A stretch of DNA of 64,000 nucleotides from Leptolyngbya ohadii IS1 (GCF_002215035.1 NZ_NKFP01000004.1:1294691-1358690), one strand, 5' to 3'; counted from the first letter of the stretch, positions 18,556 through 26,972 are shown. Numbers and translations: made by a program. Notes: a model not told the origin generated them from the sequence alone.

Positions 18556-18897
18556 ATGAGAACGCAGAAACAGTGGTTAGAGTACAAAAAACTCGAACAA
18601 ATTCCTTTAACGATCGCCGAGCATAAAGCATTAGAAGGGCGATCGACCCCCACGAAGCGGCTGAGCCAATTGCTAGAAACCGTTTGGCAACCGATTGCTA
18701 AATTGTTTGAAGCAAGCAGCGAGCCGCATATCTGGAAAACCTACGATGACAACGGCAATCCAATCTGGCATGCTTACGATCCGATCACAGGCAAAGACAG
18801 TGAATGGATTTGCGAAGAGGATGTGCGCGTCTGGCTGGAGCAACGATATTATCAGCCTGCGGTACAGCCGCCACTGACGACTCTAGAACAGAGATAG
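18556..18897 (+). CDS. Small conserved-looking hypothetical protein
   Basis: A 113-residue soluble protein. It begins MRTQKQWLEYKKLEQIPLT and carries a Trp-rich C-terminal part with WKTYDDNGNPIWHAYDPITG and EDVRVWLEQRYY. It resembles small cyanobacterial hypothetical proteins, but I cannot name a domain. Start: ATG preceded by a strong GAGGAGG about eight bases upstream. A good rho-independent terminator follows 24 bases after the stop, indicating a genuine single-gene unit. Confidence 0.8.
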   Translation: MRTQKQWLEYKKLEQIPLTIAEHKALEGRSTPTKRLSQLLETVWQPIAKLFEASSEPHIWKTYDDNGNPIWHAYDPITGKDSEWICEEDVRVWLEQRYYQPAVQPPLTTLEQR

Positions 18898-18921
18898 GGT
18901 GAAAAAAGTTTCTTCCCTTTC

Positions 18922-18955
18922 AAAGCCCCTCTCTCAGCAATGGGAGGGGGTTTTT
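18922..18955 (+). terminator. Rho-independent terminator
   Basis: AAAGCCCCTCTC and GGGAGGGGGTTT form a stem with one mismatch and one wobble around an eight-base loop, followed by a T tract. It closes the small gene ending at 18897. Confidence 0.8.
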
Positions 18956-18995
18956 CGCCTAAGGACAGCAATCGCAGGATAGACAAACAACAAAC

Positions 18996-19015
18996 AAAAA
19001 AGGGGCTAAGCCCCT
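18996..19015 (-). terminator. Rho-independent terminator (minus strand)
   Basis: On the minus strand AGGGGC-TTA-GCCCCT is followed by TTTTTT, about 55 bases after the stop of the minus-strand gene ending at 19070. Confidence 0.8.
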
Positions 19016-19069
19016 CCAAGTCCATGCAATTTAATTTGGAATAAATCTAGCCTTGAATTAAGCGTTGGA

Positions 19070-19399
19070 TTAGTCTTCCAGATAAATCTTCTGACCGTTT
19101 TCTTCGATGTACATGGGCGGCTCAACCGCAAAATTATCAATCTTGCCGGATTCATCAATGACATAGCCATCGGTGGTGTGCAGCGTGCCTTCTTCCTGCT
19201 TGGCATACTCTTCTAGCTGGTGAACGTTTTGCTCGACATCCACATTAGAAGGAATTCGCGCATCGGGATCGTTGACCGCCGTTGACTGTGCCGTTTGTAC
19301 GCCCCACTGATTTCCAGGCGCACCCCGACCCGGCTCCGCTTCTGTCGGATCGCCTACATTGACATCCTGATTCAGGTCTTGATTTAGGTTTTCTGCCAT
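19070..19399 (-). CDS. Small acidic hypothetical protein
   Basis: A 109-residue acidic protein, Asn/Asp/Glu-rich, beginning MAENLNQDLNQDVNVGDPTE and ending PPMYIEENGQKIYLED. The first half looks disordered; the C-terminal third (TTDGYVIDESGKIDNFAVEP) may fold. No signal peptide or membrane segment. I do not recognise a family, but the clean ATG, a plausible upstream purine-rich site (GGGAGAAAAATC) and the good terminator downstream support it as a gene. Confidence 0.72.
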   Translation of the reverse strand: MAENLNQDLNQDVNVGDPTEAEPGRGAPGNQWGVQTAQSTAVNDPDARIPSNVDVEQNVHQLEEYAKQEEGTLHTTDGYVIDESGKIDNFAVEPPMYIEENGQKIYLED

Positions 19400-19624
19400 G
19401 ATTTTTCTCCCTATTTTTTAATTGCAGCAGTCCTGCCCTGTACGGCAATATGCCTTTCTGATTTTTTTCAGAATGATGCAGAGCTGACGCGAATTTGATT
19501 CGTCATACTGTCTTATCCATCCCCAAAAGAGTACTGCGATCGGGATTGCGATCGATTCTCCCGTTTGAGATAAATTGATTCGATCGGCTACTCTCTCCCA
19601 GGTGGAGTTTCATTCCATGCGGCT

Positions 19625-20041
19625 TTATGGTTCCAGAATGGTAGGAATCAACACCGCATCGATTGCATGAATCACGCCGTTGTCCGTCAAAATATCCATC
19701 TGTGTCACCTGGGCGTCATTCACTTTAATCTGGTTTGCATCCTGCTCCACAAACACGATCGATCCTTCGACAGTGGGCGCTTCGTGAATTTCTGCTAAGT
19801 CATCCGATCGGACATCGCCAAACAGGACGTGATACAGCAAAACCTGCTTGAGGCGATAGGTATCCTGCATCAGGTCTTGCACAGTTTCTTCGGGCAGCTT
19901 GGCAAAGGCGTCGTCTGTGGGAGCCAGGATAGTAAAAGGTCCTTCGCCCTGTAACATTTCCTCCAGGTCAGCCGCTTTAAGAGCGCTCATAAGCTGACTA
20001 AACGAACCTGCCTGCTGCGCTGCTTCAAGAATTGCAGTCAT
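19625..20041 (-). CDS. Fasciclin (FAS1/beta-Ig-h3) domain protein without signal peptide
   Basis: A 138-residue single FAS1 domain. Signatures are GEGPFTILAPTDDAFAKLPE (the H1 box), LLYHVLFGDVRSDDL (YH motif region) and the C-terminal H2-like block TDNGVIHAIDAVLIP. FAS1 domains mediate adhesion and are normally exported; this protein begins MTAILEAAQQAGSFSQLM with no hydrophobic leader. Cytoplasmic cyanobacterial FAS1 proteins of similar length exist, their role unclear. Start: ATG at 20041 with GGAG about eight bases upstream. Its neighbours are single, unrelated small genes. Confidence 0.92.
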   Translation of the reverse strand: MTAILEAAQQAGSFSQLMSALKAADLEEMLQGEGPFTILAPTDDAFAKLPEETVQDLMQDTYRLKQVLLYHVLFGDVRSDDLAEIHEAPTVEGSIVFVEQDANQIKVNDAQVTQMDILTDNGVIHAIDAVLIPTILEP

Positions 20042-20144
20042 GGATTATTCTCCTGCTCTTAAGAAAGGGTCTTCCTAAGAGATAGAAGGAATTCGACTGT
20101 TCTACATCCTTCAAAATCAGTATTCAGGCAATGCCGAATTTTTT

Positions 20145-20438
20145 TTACTGTTCCAGCAGGCTTTGAGCGATCGTCTGCCATTCACGATCGAGGTCTGCCG
20201 TACATTCCGGCTGTTTTGCTTTGCGGTACCAGTAGCGAGCGTTGTCCAGATCCCCTTCTCGCCGATGCAAATAGGCATGAACCCAGGCGTGATCCGGTTG
20301 AGTCTCGTCGCCTAAAAAAGTATGTGCCCGCTGCCAGCCTGCGCGCCGATCGTACCAGAGTGCCTGTAATGGAATCGAGAGCGCTATCGGGGGCTGATCT
20401 GCCTCCTGGATCGATCGAAGAAATTCCTCAAAGGTCAT
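20145..20438 (-). CDS. Small hypothetical protein (TPR-like end)
   Basis: A 97-residue soluble protein starting MTFEEFLRSIQEADQPPIAL. Trp- and Tyr-rich (LQALWYDRRAGWQRAHTFLG; HAWVHAYLHRREGDLDNARY) with a C-terminal helix pair that resembles one tetratricopeptide unit (AYLHRREGDLDNARYWYRKA). Similar short proteins are conserved hypotheticals in bacteria. Start: internal ATG at 20438 chosen over an upstream one, because the family-like sequence begins there. Function unknown. Confidence 0.75.
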   Translation of the reverse strand: MTFEEFLRSIQEADQPPIALSIPLQALWYDRRAGWQRAHTFLGDETQPDHAWVHAYLHRREGDLDNARYWYRKAKQPECTADLDREWQTIAQSLLEQ

Positions 20439-20531
20439 ATTTTGGGCTTCGGTTGCTTTCTGGGCTGACTTGCAAATTAGCAAATTCCCGGCGTTATCGA
20501 TCTAAATCGATCTAACCCAATGCAGCTAGCC

Positions 20532-20918
20532 CTATTTGGAGGCTGAGCCTGCCTTCTTTTCTGGCTGGAGTTGAAAATCGCTGCATTCAAGGGCATCCTC
20601 GGTTAGAACCGTTTCAGGACGTACCGCACAGCGAAGATAGGGATTACTGGTGAAATACTGGCACTGATAGCAGGGAAGCTTATGCGCTGCCTTCACCCGA
20701 TGCCGATTGCCACCCATCAGTTTGGGCAGTCCCAGAAAAGCCGCAGTGGCGATCGACCAGACCAGGACAAAACCCACTGGCACCAGAAACAAAACGCTGT
20801 CCGATGCAGGAGAGTTGCCTGTTTGGGGAATATCTGAGGAGACATCCTGCTGCGATGCCATCTGCTGTGATGCAACCGACTGCGATGCAATAACTGTACC
20901 TTCCTGAGCGGGTAACAT
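20532..20918 (-). CDS. Small membrane protein with Cys-rich C-terminus
   Basis: About 128 residues. A Ser/Gln-rich N-terminal part (repeats of ASQ) leads to a single membrane helix, VLFLVPVGFVLVWSIATAAF, then a basic segment and a Cys-containing tail: LPCYQCQYFTSNPYLRCAVR and ALECSDF. Four Cys in this tail could bind metal or form disulfides. The pattern is that of small cyanobacterial single-pass proteins of unknown role. Start: ATG at 20918 (MLPAQEG); an upstream 32-codon extension is not supported. Confidence 0.75.
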   Translation of the reverse strand: MLPAQEGTVIASQSVASQQMASQQDVSSDIPQTGNSPASDSVLFLVPVGFVLVWSIATAAFLGLPKLMGGNRHRVKAAHKLPCYQCQYFTSNPYLRCAVRPETVLTEDALECSDFQLQPEKKAGSASK

Positions 20919-21030
20919 AGGGGCTGCTGACTTCAGTAGGGGAGTATAGTGAATCGAGAAGGAATAGGAGGAAAAGGGGGACTTTCCAGAGTTACTACTA
21001 TCTACTCCTTTCAACCCCCGCCTGCTTTCC

Positions 21031-21996
21031 TCAGGAAACGGCTTCCTCTGCCGCCGGAAGTTGCTCTACGGATTTCATGTCCGCACCATAGAGTTCCACA
21101 AAGCGCTTGTACAGCCACATCGTGTCCTGCTCGGAGGAGCGATTGCTTGTGCTCAGCAAACGGTTCAGGTTACGTTCTGCTAGCTTTTGCAGATAGGGCA
21201 GATCCTCAACCAGCGTCAGGCAGGCAGAGAAGTGCAGCACGGCTTGCAGAATCGGACGGGGCCATTTCAGATCGCTGTAGATATCAATCAGGAACTTGTG
21301 ATTGTTCTCGTCGATCGGCACCACGTTAAACATCACCGTAATCCGCTTGCCGTTATAAGCCGGAATGCTCAGCTCAACTGTGTAGGGAGTTAGCAGCGTC
21401 AGGTCCACCTCTACGATCGGCTGCCGCCAGATCCGCAAGGCATTCATGGGAGAATCCAGCGTCGTTTGAAACTTAACTCGACCCCCAATCGCCGTAGGCT
21501 CAACATCGCTGACCTGGATCACCTTCAAATTGCCCAGGCTAAAGTTGTGAATGCTTTCCAGATGCTTCAAGTTCAGCAGGTGATAAATCTGGCAAACATA
21601 GGGGTAAGGCAGAATGTATCCCTGGCTAATCAAATGATTTTCACGCATCTCGTGCATTCTTGCCTGGGTGCGGTGCAGGTAGTTTTCAAACGAATGGCTG
21701 AGTTCCGATGCCGCCTGAACTGCCTGTGCTCCACCGTCTCCCTCCTCCTGCTTAGGCTTGAGAGAAAGCCAGGTCAGGAAAAAGAACGAAGCCATCATCA
21801 ACTGTAAAACCTCAGCGGGCGAGGGCGCGCCGTGGGCAAAAGCAGCAATGCCGCGATCGGTAATGCCAAACAGCCAGGACGGAATTCCAATCATCCAGAT
21901 GCCGTTTTTAATTTGGGCAATAGAAATGGAAATATCAGCAGGAGACTGACGCTGGATGGCGGTTTGCTGGTTTTTAGGTTCGATCGAAGTAGACAT
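21031..21996 (-). CDS. Hypothetical membrane-associated protein
   Basis: A 321-residue protein. N-terminal region with a hydrophobic part (IGIPSWLFGITDRGIAAFAH) and a probable membrane helix around VLQLMMASFFFLTWLSL; the rest is soluble, with LLNLKHLESIHNFSLGNLKV and FLIDIYSDLKWPRPILQAVL. No catalytic motif recognised. It precedes the Cys-rich small membrane protein on the same strand with a 112-base gap, so they may be co-transcribed. Start: ATG at 21996 (MSTSIEPKNQQ). Confidence 0.75.
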   Translation of the reverse strand: MSTSIEPKNQQTAIQRQSPADISISIAQIKNGIWMIGIPSWLFGITDRGIAAFAHGAPSPAEVLQLMMASFFFLTWLSLKPKQEEGDGGAQAVQAASELSHSFENYLHRTQARMHEMRENHLISQGYILPYPYVCQIYHLLNLKHLESIHNFSLGNLKVIQVSDVEPTAIGGRVKFQTTLDSPMNALRIWRQPIVEVDLTLLTPYTVELSIPAYNGKRITVMFNVVPIDENNHKFLIDIYSDLKWPRPILQAVLHFSACLTLVEDLPYLQKLAERNLNRLLSTSNRSSEQDTMWLYKRFVELYGADMKSVEQLPAAEEAVS

Positions 21997-22338
21997 AATA
22001 AGTTCCGGCAGAACGGTAAATCAGGCGAAGGTGAGTCTAGGTAAACGGTCTAGCAATCAATCCGAAGAACAACCCGAATAGCCAGTCACTAATACTTGAG
22101 AACAAAAACAAATAAGTAAAAACAGAGATAAATAAGCGAAAACAAAAAAGAGCGAAAACAGAAATAAATGAAAGCTGAAATAAGCGAAAACAATAGGATG
22201 TGTGAACAGGAGCGAATTCCAACGAGGCAATACGGTCGGATCAGAGCATTACAGCAGACCACTCATCAAGGACAACCGGAAACTGAAAAGACAACTCGAA
22301 CGGATGGAAGTACCTAAGGGCAGTTCGCTTGGATAGGG
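21997..22338. repeat. Intergenic region with A-rich degenerate repeats
   Basis: From about 22097 to 22198 the plus strand is nearly free of C and T-poor, with recurring AAGCGAAAACA, AGCGAAAACAGAAATAAATGAAAG and AAATAAG words. It lies between two minus-strand genes, upstream of the 321-residue membrane protein. On the minus strand it reads as a T/C-rich tract. No gene seen. Confidence 0.55.
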
Positions 22339-22656
22339 CTAGCGCGAATTTAGAGGGCTTGCAGCAGACTCTAAGCACATCAGCGATCGAAAACGCAGTC
22401 CAACAAATTGGTCATAGAAAGGATTGAGCTTGCAGAGAGGCGGAATTGTGAATAACACGCGACCTCGCAAAACAGGCAACACAAAGCGATCGCTGCATTT
22501 CACTGTTCTGGCAAACGGACAACTTGCCGGAATTAGCTGACAGATGATTTGTGCAACCTTCGGGTTTTGAATTTCCACCGAATCGAGCCATTCACGAATG
22601 GGATTTAAGACTGGAGAAGCATTGAGTTTGGAGAAAAACTGTACGAGGTTAAACAT
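22339..22656 (-). CDS. Mo-dependent nitrogenase C-terminus-like protein
   Basis: A 105-residue protein matching the cyanobacterial family named after the Mo-dependent nitrogenase C-terminus (PF06967). Key blocks are LIPASCPFARTVK (family: IPxxCPFERDV), RVLFTIPPLCKLNPFYDQFV and GLRFRSLMCL. Despite its name the family is widespread in cyanobacteria that do not fix nitrogen, and its function is unknown; no nif gene is in the window. Two conserved Cys (in SCPF and PLCKLNPFY) may matter for metal or redox chemistry. Start: ATG at 22656 (MFNLVQFFSKL). Confidence 0.82.
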   Translation of the reverse strand: MFNLVQFFSKLNASPVLNPIREWLDSVEIQNPKVAQIICQLIPASCPFARTVKCSDRFVLPVLRGRVLFTIPPLCKLNPFYDQFVGLRFRSLMCLESAASPLNSR

Positions 22657-22742
22657 CTGTCTGATTCCTGTACGAATAGGAAATGAACGAATAGAAAGTG
22701 AAGCGGTTCGATCGTTCGCTGTTCACCAGTAGGAACCTGCCA

Positions 22743-22991
22743 TTAGGCCGTTTTTAGGCTCCCTGCAACTGCGGATGCCTGAGCTTCTGCCGTAGAAACA
22801 AGCTGCCAGCCTTCACGCAATAGCTTCTGGTAAGTTGCCCATCCCTTCGAGCCACCCGGAATGTTATGGTCTGGAACGGCACCCCGAAATGTTCTATAGG
22901 ATTGCCAGGGTTGATTCGGGGAAGTCCTAACGTGGAGAATTTTAGTTCCGTCGCTGCCAAAGCTTGAAAGCCAGCACATTTGTCCAGTCAT
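22743..22991 (-). CDS. Small hypothetical protein
   Basis: An 82-residue soluble protein, MTGQMCWLSSFGSDGTKILH... with WQSYRTFRGAVPDHNIPGG and LLREGWQLVSTAEAQA. The pattern of a short beta-rich half followed by a helix ending in GWQLVS is common in small cyanobacterial proteins of unknown role. GGAG lies about eight bases before the ATG at 22991. It precedes the PF06967-like gene on the same strand (86-base gap). Confidence 0.6.
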   Translation of the reverse strand: MTGQMCWLSSFGSDGTKILHVRTSPNQPWQSYRTFRGAVPDHNIPGGSKGWATYQKLLREGWQLVSTAEAQASAVAGSLKTA

Positions 22992-23444
22992 AAAGCATAC
23001 TCCTTGAATCTTGCCCAGTTCGATCAGCAGTCACGTTCTGGCAAATCGGGAAGAACGCGCTAGAGAGCAAGGATCTGGCTTTCCCTCTGTCCCAGTGACA
23101 GCAACCGTAGACAGCGGTCCAATAGGAAGGTTTAGCCTGATAGATTTTGAACTCTTGGCTGCGAACCTGATAGCTACAGGATGCTGCACAGCACAATCAA
23201 AATCCTCTTTCTGGAGTGTTAAATATAACTTTACGTTTCTGCCTCGCTTGGTATAGCCCTTTTGTGATATTGAAATACAACCTTGGAAACCCCGATCAGC
23301 GGAATTCCTGAGGTTTTTACATTCTCTACCTCCCTGCCTATCCCTTCAGTCCCAATGCCCTAAAAGAACTCAAGTCCTACGGCAGAGGAAAATTAACCCC
23401 ACTTTTGGGTAAAACAAGTCTCATGAGTGGGAAAGGTACAGGCT
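22992..23444. other. Intergenic region, no gene recognised
   Basis: Divergent spacer between a minus-strand small gene and a plus-strand small gene. Open frames here overlap the neighbours in other frames and lack family character. No repeat or clear promoter found. Confidence 0.45.
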
Positions 23445-23642
23445 ATGAAAAGAGTTCCACGCTTTAACTGCGAGCAAATGGTTCGTTTTGTTGGAGGACA
23501 GGGAAAGATTAAGGCATACCATCCTGAATCTGGTTCCTGGCAATACATGGTCGAGATGGAAATGGGACCGGAACCCGATATGGGCAGAATTGGTTATGAG
23601 ACGACTGTGGTGCTGCTAGAGTCTGATTTGATTGCAGTATAG
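23445..23642 (+). CDS. Small conserved-looking cyanobacterial protein
   Basis: A 65-residue protein, MKRVPRFNCEQMVRFVGGQG, then KAYHPESGSWQYMVEMEMG and a C-terminal TTVVLLESDLIAV. It looks like a small beta-barrel (KOW- or SH3-like spacing) with a conserved acidic middle, similar to short cyanobacterial hypothetical proteins. Start: ATG at 23445 rather than an in-frame ATG six codons upstream; AGGTACAGG lies just ahead. Function unknown. Confidence 0.7.
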   Translation: MKRVPRFNCEQMVRFVGGQGKIKAYHPESGSWQYMVEMEMGPEPDMGRIGYETTVVLLESDLIAV

Positions 23643-23949
23643 TTCGATCGATTTTCTGAATCGCTTCCCTAAACCAACTTCCCAAATTGATTTCTCGAGC
23701 AGAGAGGTCAGGTTAGCTATTAGAACTATTAGAAATTATTAAAGTTGCTATGGTCATTGCAGTCTTCTTAGGCTGCATTTTTTTGTTTCGCCTTTTCTCG
23801 CCGCTCTTACTGCTTCTATTCGCTATCTCTCTTCATCTTAATTTACACAGACGGCAGCAGAAATTTGGACAGGTCGGGTTTTTACACCTTCTATTCCAGT
23901 CAGATTAAGCCACTCCACTCAAGCAGATCAATGGCGATCGATTCCTGCC
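23643..23949. other. Intergenic region, no gene recognised
   Basis: Convergent spacer between the small plus-strand gene and the minus-strand receiver gene. T-rich around 23750-23830; no clear stem-loop terminator found. Confidence 0.4.
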
Positions 23950-24363
23950 CTAAGCGTTTGCTCCCGGCAGGAGCAGTCGAATTTGTGTAATTAGCTCCGT
24001 AAAGTCCACAGGCTTACGAATAAAGCCATTAATTCCCAGGTCTTTTTCCTCTGCAACGAAGGGCTGATCAAAACCCGTAATCAGCAGGATTGGGATGGGA
24101 GGTAGGTTCTTATTCTGGCGAATTCTGCGGCTGACTTCAAAGCCATTCATGCCCGGCATCATCATATCCAGCAGGATCAGGGCAGGAGGCTCCGCTTCTA
24201 CTTTTTCCAGAGCAGTTAGCCCATTATCTGCAACCTCTACTTGATATCCTTCCGTTTCCAGGAATGTCTGGAGCAGAAAAGAGTTATCGGAGATGTCGTC
24301 TACGATGAGAATTTTGGGAGTCTGTTCGGGAACCCCTACAGAATAAGCCAACGAGGAGTCCAT
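23950..24363 (-). CDS. Single-domain response regulator (CheY-like receiver)
   Basis: A 137-residue protein that is a receiver domain and nothing else. It has the acidic pair in ILIVDDISDNSF, the phosphoacceptor Asp in ALILLDMMMPGMNGFEVSRR, Thr in PILLITGFDQ and Lys in GFIRKPVDFTEL, all conserved, so it should be phosphorylatable. Twenty residues precede the domain. No kinase is adjacent; the LOV hybrid kinase and Hpt are about 6 kb away, so partnership with them is only a possibility. Start: ATG at 24363. Confidence 0.92.
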   Translation of the reverse strand: MDSSLAYSVGVPEQTPKILIVDDISDNSFLLQTFLETEGYQVEVADNGLTALEKVEAEPPALILLDMMMPGMNGFEVSRRIRQNKNLPPIPILLITGFDQPFVAEEKDLGINGFIRKPVDFTELITQIRLLLPGANA

Positions 24364-25008
24364 AACTAAGAGTTTGACAGCTGTGCTGATAAAACAAAAT
24401 TTTAGCGAATTACTACTCTACTTTAATCGGCAAAGTGCCACTTGACACACAAGCTTCTCCCTGAGAGAGAAAGTACCGCTTTTTTTACCAAGTTATTCAG
24501 TAAATTATTCGGCAGATATAGCAATCCTTTCTGTCTTGTATTTAGGGTGCAGGAGTTCTCCCCCTGCGTAGAGCAAAGCCCCATATCCTTTTTTTTAAAC
24601 CATTTGGAATTGCTATATGTGGCAAGTTGCTTGACAGAGAATACCTGCTACCTGCGATCGCTTATCGCGGCTCAGTCAATTCTAGAACCTATTCCGCTGA
24701 GAATTTCTGGAAATGAAAAAGCAGCCCCCGAAGGAACTGCCGCAGTTTCTGGTCTCTCTTCCTTTCCTCCTGCATCCTAATTGATGAAAACCATTGGGAT
24801 CGTCTGCCGTTAGACGGAGTTGTATTTTAGATTGCTTCTTAAATTCCATTTATTCTCTCTGTTTCTGTCTAATTCGCCCAAATTTAGCCCTGTTTTCCAC
24901 TGTTCTAAACATATCTACCCAAAGTCAGACTCTAGATTCCCATCCTGGGAAGGTTAAGCCGCCAATGTGTCACTGCTAAAGTTCTGACGATGAGTTAATC
25001 AAGGACAT
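24364..25008. other. Long intergenic region, no gene recognised
   Basis: About 645 bases between divergent genes (receiver and helical carotenoid protein). A plus-strand open frame (24442-24780) lacks domain character. A short hairpin TCTC-CCTGA-GAGA is near 24462. It should contain the promoters of both flanking genes. No consensus sigma-70 pair was identified. Confidence 0.45.
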
Positions 25009-25509
25009 ATGACATATACAACATCGAATTCCGCTAGCGAATTAGTACAAGCCTTTCAAAGCCTGGACGTGGATCAGCAGCTTGCTCTGTTCTATTTTCT
25101 CTACAAGGAGATGGGCGATTCTGTAACCCCTGCTGCCCCTGCCGCCAGCACCGTTTCTCCCGAAATTGCAGAAGGATTGTTCAATCAGGTTAAGGAACTC
25201 TCTCACGAAGAACAGCTCCAGCTTCAGCGGGATCTCATTTTGCGGAAAAACAGCTTCATTGCACGGGAATACGGCGCACTGAGCGACACCACCAAACTGC
25301 TGTTCTGGTATTACCTGGCACAGGGAATGGATCAGGGAACCGTAATTCCGATGCCGGGTAACTATGAGCTTTCCGAACAGGCAAATCAGCTTTGCGAGCA
25401 AATTAAAGGATTAGATTTTGGACAGCAAATCACGCTGTTCCGCGATATCGTTGCGCCGATGGGCGTTGATCCAACTGTTGCAGAACACAGCGAAGAAACC
25501 GGACTCTAA
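25009..25509 (+). CDS. Helical carotenoid protein (OCP N-terminal domain homologue)
   Basis: A 166-residue protein aligning by eye over its whole length with the N-terminal, carotenoid-binding domain of orange carotenoid protein (PF09150). Matches include VDQQLALFYFLYKEMG (OCP: AEDQLALIWFAYLEMG), TKLLFWYYLAQGMDQG (OCP: IKLGFWYRLGELMEQG), and GLDFGQQITLFRDIVAPMG (OCP: GLESGQQITVLRNAVVDMG). There is no C-terminal NTF2-like domain, so it is a stand-alone HCP. These proteins bind a keto-carotenoid and quench singlet oxygen; the HCP4 clade also quenches phycobilisomes. The Trp matching OCP W110 is present (Trp100), but the position of OCP W41 is Tyr29. The clade cannot be set from this. No CTDH gene is adjacent. 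Confidence 0.88.
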   Translation: MTYTTSNSASELVQAFQSLDVDQQLALFYFLYKEMGDSVTPAAPAASTVSPEIAEGLFNQVKELSHEEQLQLQRDLILRKNSFIAREYGALSDTTKLLFWYYLAQGMDQGTVIPMPGNYELSEQANQLCEQIKGLDFGQQITLFRDIVAPMGVDPTVAEHSEETGL

Positions 25510-25574
25510 TTCGGGACTCTAGTCCGGACATCCGATCGCCCGGAATCCTTCACGAAGAAGCCGATTCGTAACCC

Positions 25575-25608
25575 AATTCCCCCTTCCCAGGGGGCGAGGG
25601 GGGATCTT
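25575..25608. repeat. G/C-rich palindromic repeat
   Basis: CCCCCTTCCCAGGGGG nested within a larger inverted repeat (ATTCCCCC ... GGGGGGAT). It lies between the convergent carotenoid protein and aldo/keto reductase genes. Elements reading 'aattcccccttcccaggggg' are familiar dispersed palindromes in cyanobacterial genomes. It may also terminate transcription of the carotenoid protein gene. Confidence 0.6.
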
Positions 25609-25670
25609 CAAGGTCTTCAAACACCCGATCGATCGCCCCCAACCTATCATTCAAACCAGTCTGCCAAACG

Positions 25671-26621
25671 TTAACCAAACAACTGCTCGATCGCTTCCAG
25701 CGTTTGTGCTGAGAGTTTCTTGCCCGATGCCCCGGCATTTTCCTTAATTTGTTCCGGCTTGGTTGCGCCAATGATCACACTGCTCAAAATCTCGTGGCGC
25801 AGACACCAGGCAAGAGAGAGCTGGCTGAGGCTCATGCCTTCCGCTTCGGCGATCGACTTTAACTTTTGCACGCGGGTCAGGATATCTTCGCCTAAATGCT
25901 CTTTGCTGAAGAAGGCATTTTGCTTGGGATCGGTCGCGCGCGAGCCTTGGGGCAGCGGTTCGCCCGGTCTGTATTTACCTGTGAGAATACCCTGCGCCAG
26001 CGGCGAGAAGTTAATAATGCCAATGCCTTCCCGCTGACAGAGGGGCAACACCTGTTCCTCAATATCGCGATCGATCAGGTTGTAGTAGGGCTGGTCTGAG
26101 GCGATCGGAGCCAAACCGCCAAGCCGCACAATATCCGTTGCGTGGGCAATCTGGGACGCACTCCATTCAGACACACCGTAGTAGAGAATTTTGCCCTGCT
26201 GCACCAAATGATCAAACGCCATCAGGGTTTCCGAGAGCGGCACGCTGGGATCGTAGCGATGTGCCTGGTACAGGTCGATATAGTCTACACCAAGGCGCTT
26301 TAAGCTGGCGTTGCACTGTTCAATGATGTGTTTGCGGGACAGTCCGCGATCGTTTGGTCCCGACCCCATGGGGAAATACACTTTGGTTGCCAGCACGTAG
26401 GACTCGCGGGAAAAATCCTGGAGAACTTTGCCGACGACCTTTTCGGTTTCACCTCTGGCATAGACGTTTGCTGTGTCAAAGAAATTAATGCCCAGATCGT
26501 AGGCAGTGTGAATACAGTCGCGGGCAACACTTTCATCCTTTGCGTTTCCGTAGGTCAGCCACGACCCCAGGCAAATCTCCGAAACGCGAACGCCGTACTT
26601 CCCCAAGTGCCGATACTGCAC
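25671..26621 (-). CDS. Aldo/keto reductase (AKR, potassium-channel beta-subunit-like class)
   Basis: A 316-residue NAD(P)H-dependent oxidoreductase with the (alpha/beta)8 barrel of aldo/keto reductases. It shows VSEICLGSWLTYGN, catalytic Asp and Tyr in GINFFDTANVYARGETE, catalytic Lys in YVLATKVYFPMG, DYIDLYQAHRYDP, and the coenzyme-binding block SSVIIGATKPEQIKENA. The GKYGVRVSEICLGSW start and the overall pattern match the YghZ/Kv-beta class that reduces aldehydes and methylglyoxal-like compounds. Start: GTG at 26621 with AAGGAGG five bases upstream, which decides it against a TTG 19 codons further up. Confidence 0.92.
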   Translation of the reverse strand: MQYRHLGKYGVRVSEICLGSWLTYGNAKDESVARDCIHTAYDLGINFFDTANVYARGETEKVVGKVLQDFSRESYVLATKVYFPMGSGPNDRGLSRKHIIEQCNASLKRLGVDYIDLYQAHRYDPSVPLSETLMAFDHLVQQGKILYYGVSEWSASQIAHATDIVRLGGLAPIASDQPYYNLIDRDIEEQVLPLCQREGIGIINFSPLAQGILTGKYRPGEPLPQGSRATDPKQNAFFSKEHLGEDILTRVQKLKSIAEAEGMSLSQLSLAWCLRHEILSSVIIGATKPEQIKENAGASGKKLSAQTLEAIEQLFG

Positions 26622-26867
26622 TGCTGCCTCCTTGTGGCTTCTGCCAATTTCCCTTATTTGCACTGGAGAATCTAACAATTTAGCAACAGGAGCAACCCTG
26701 GCTTAGGGCGGATCTTCAGGAGCATGAACAGTTAGTTATGACCAGGCGATCAACACCGTGATCGATCCTGTTGATGATGCAGAAATCGTTGAAGATGCGA
26801 TCGTTGGATCAATCAAAGAATCAATCTGTTGAAGGTCAGAGCAAATAGTCAGGGGTTATATACAACA

Positions 26868-26972
26868 CTAATGCTCGTCTTTAGACAGAAGTGCCTTCTG
26901 CTGCAATAGCGGCTGCGAGCGTGCGTTTTCCTGAGCCTGAAGAACAGTCTGACGAACCGCTTGATCAACAGC
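26868..26972 (-). other. In-frame 34-codon extension beyond the signal peptidase stop
   Basis: Directly after the TAG that ends the signal peptidase gene, the same frame stays open for 34 codons to a second TAG. It would read AVDQAVRQTVLQAQENARSQ followed by PLLQQKALLSKDEH. The QAVRQTV segment duplicates the residues just before the first stop (HQAVRQTVN). This looks like the remnant of a longer C-terminal tail cut by a nonsense mutation, or a readthrough product. Confidence 0.6.

Noticed and set aside
24442..24780. A plus-strand open frame in the gap before the carotenoid protein
   Set aside because: No ribosome site, no domain character and an abnormal composition for this genome; treated as spacer.
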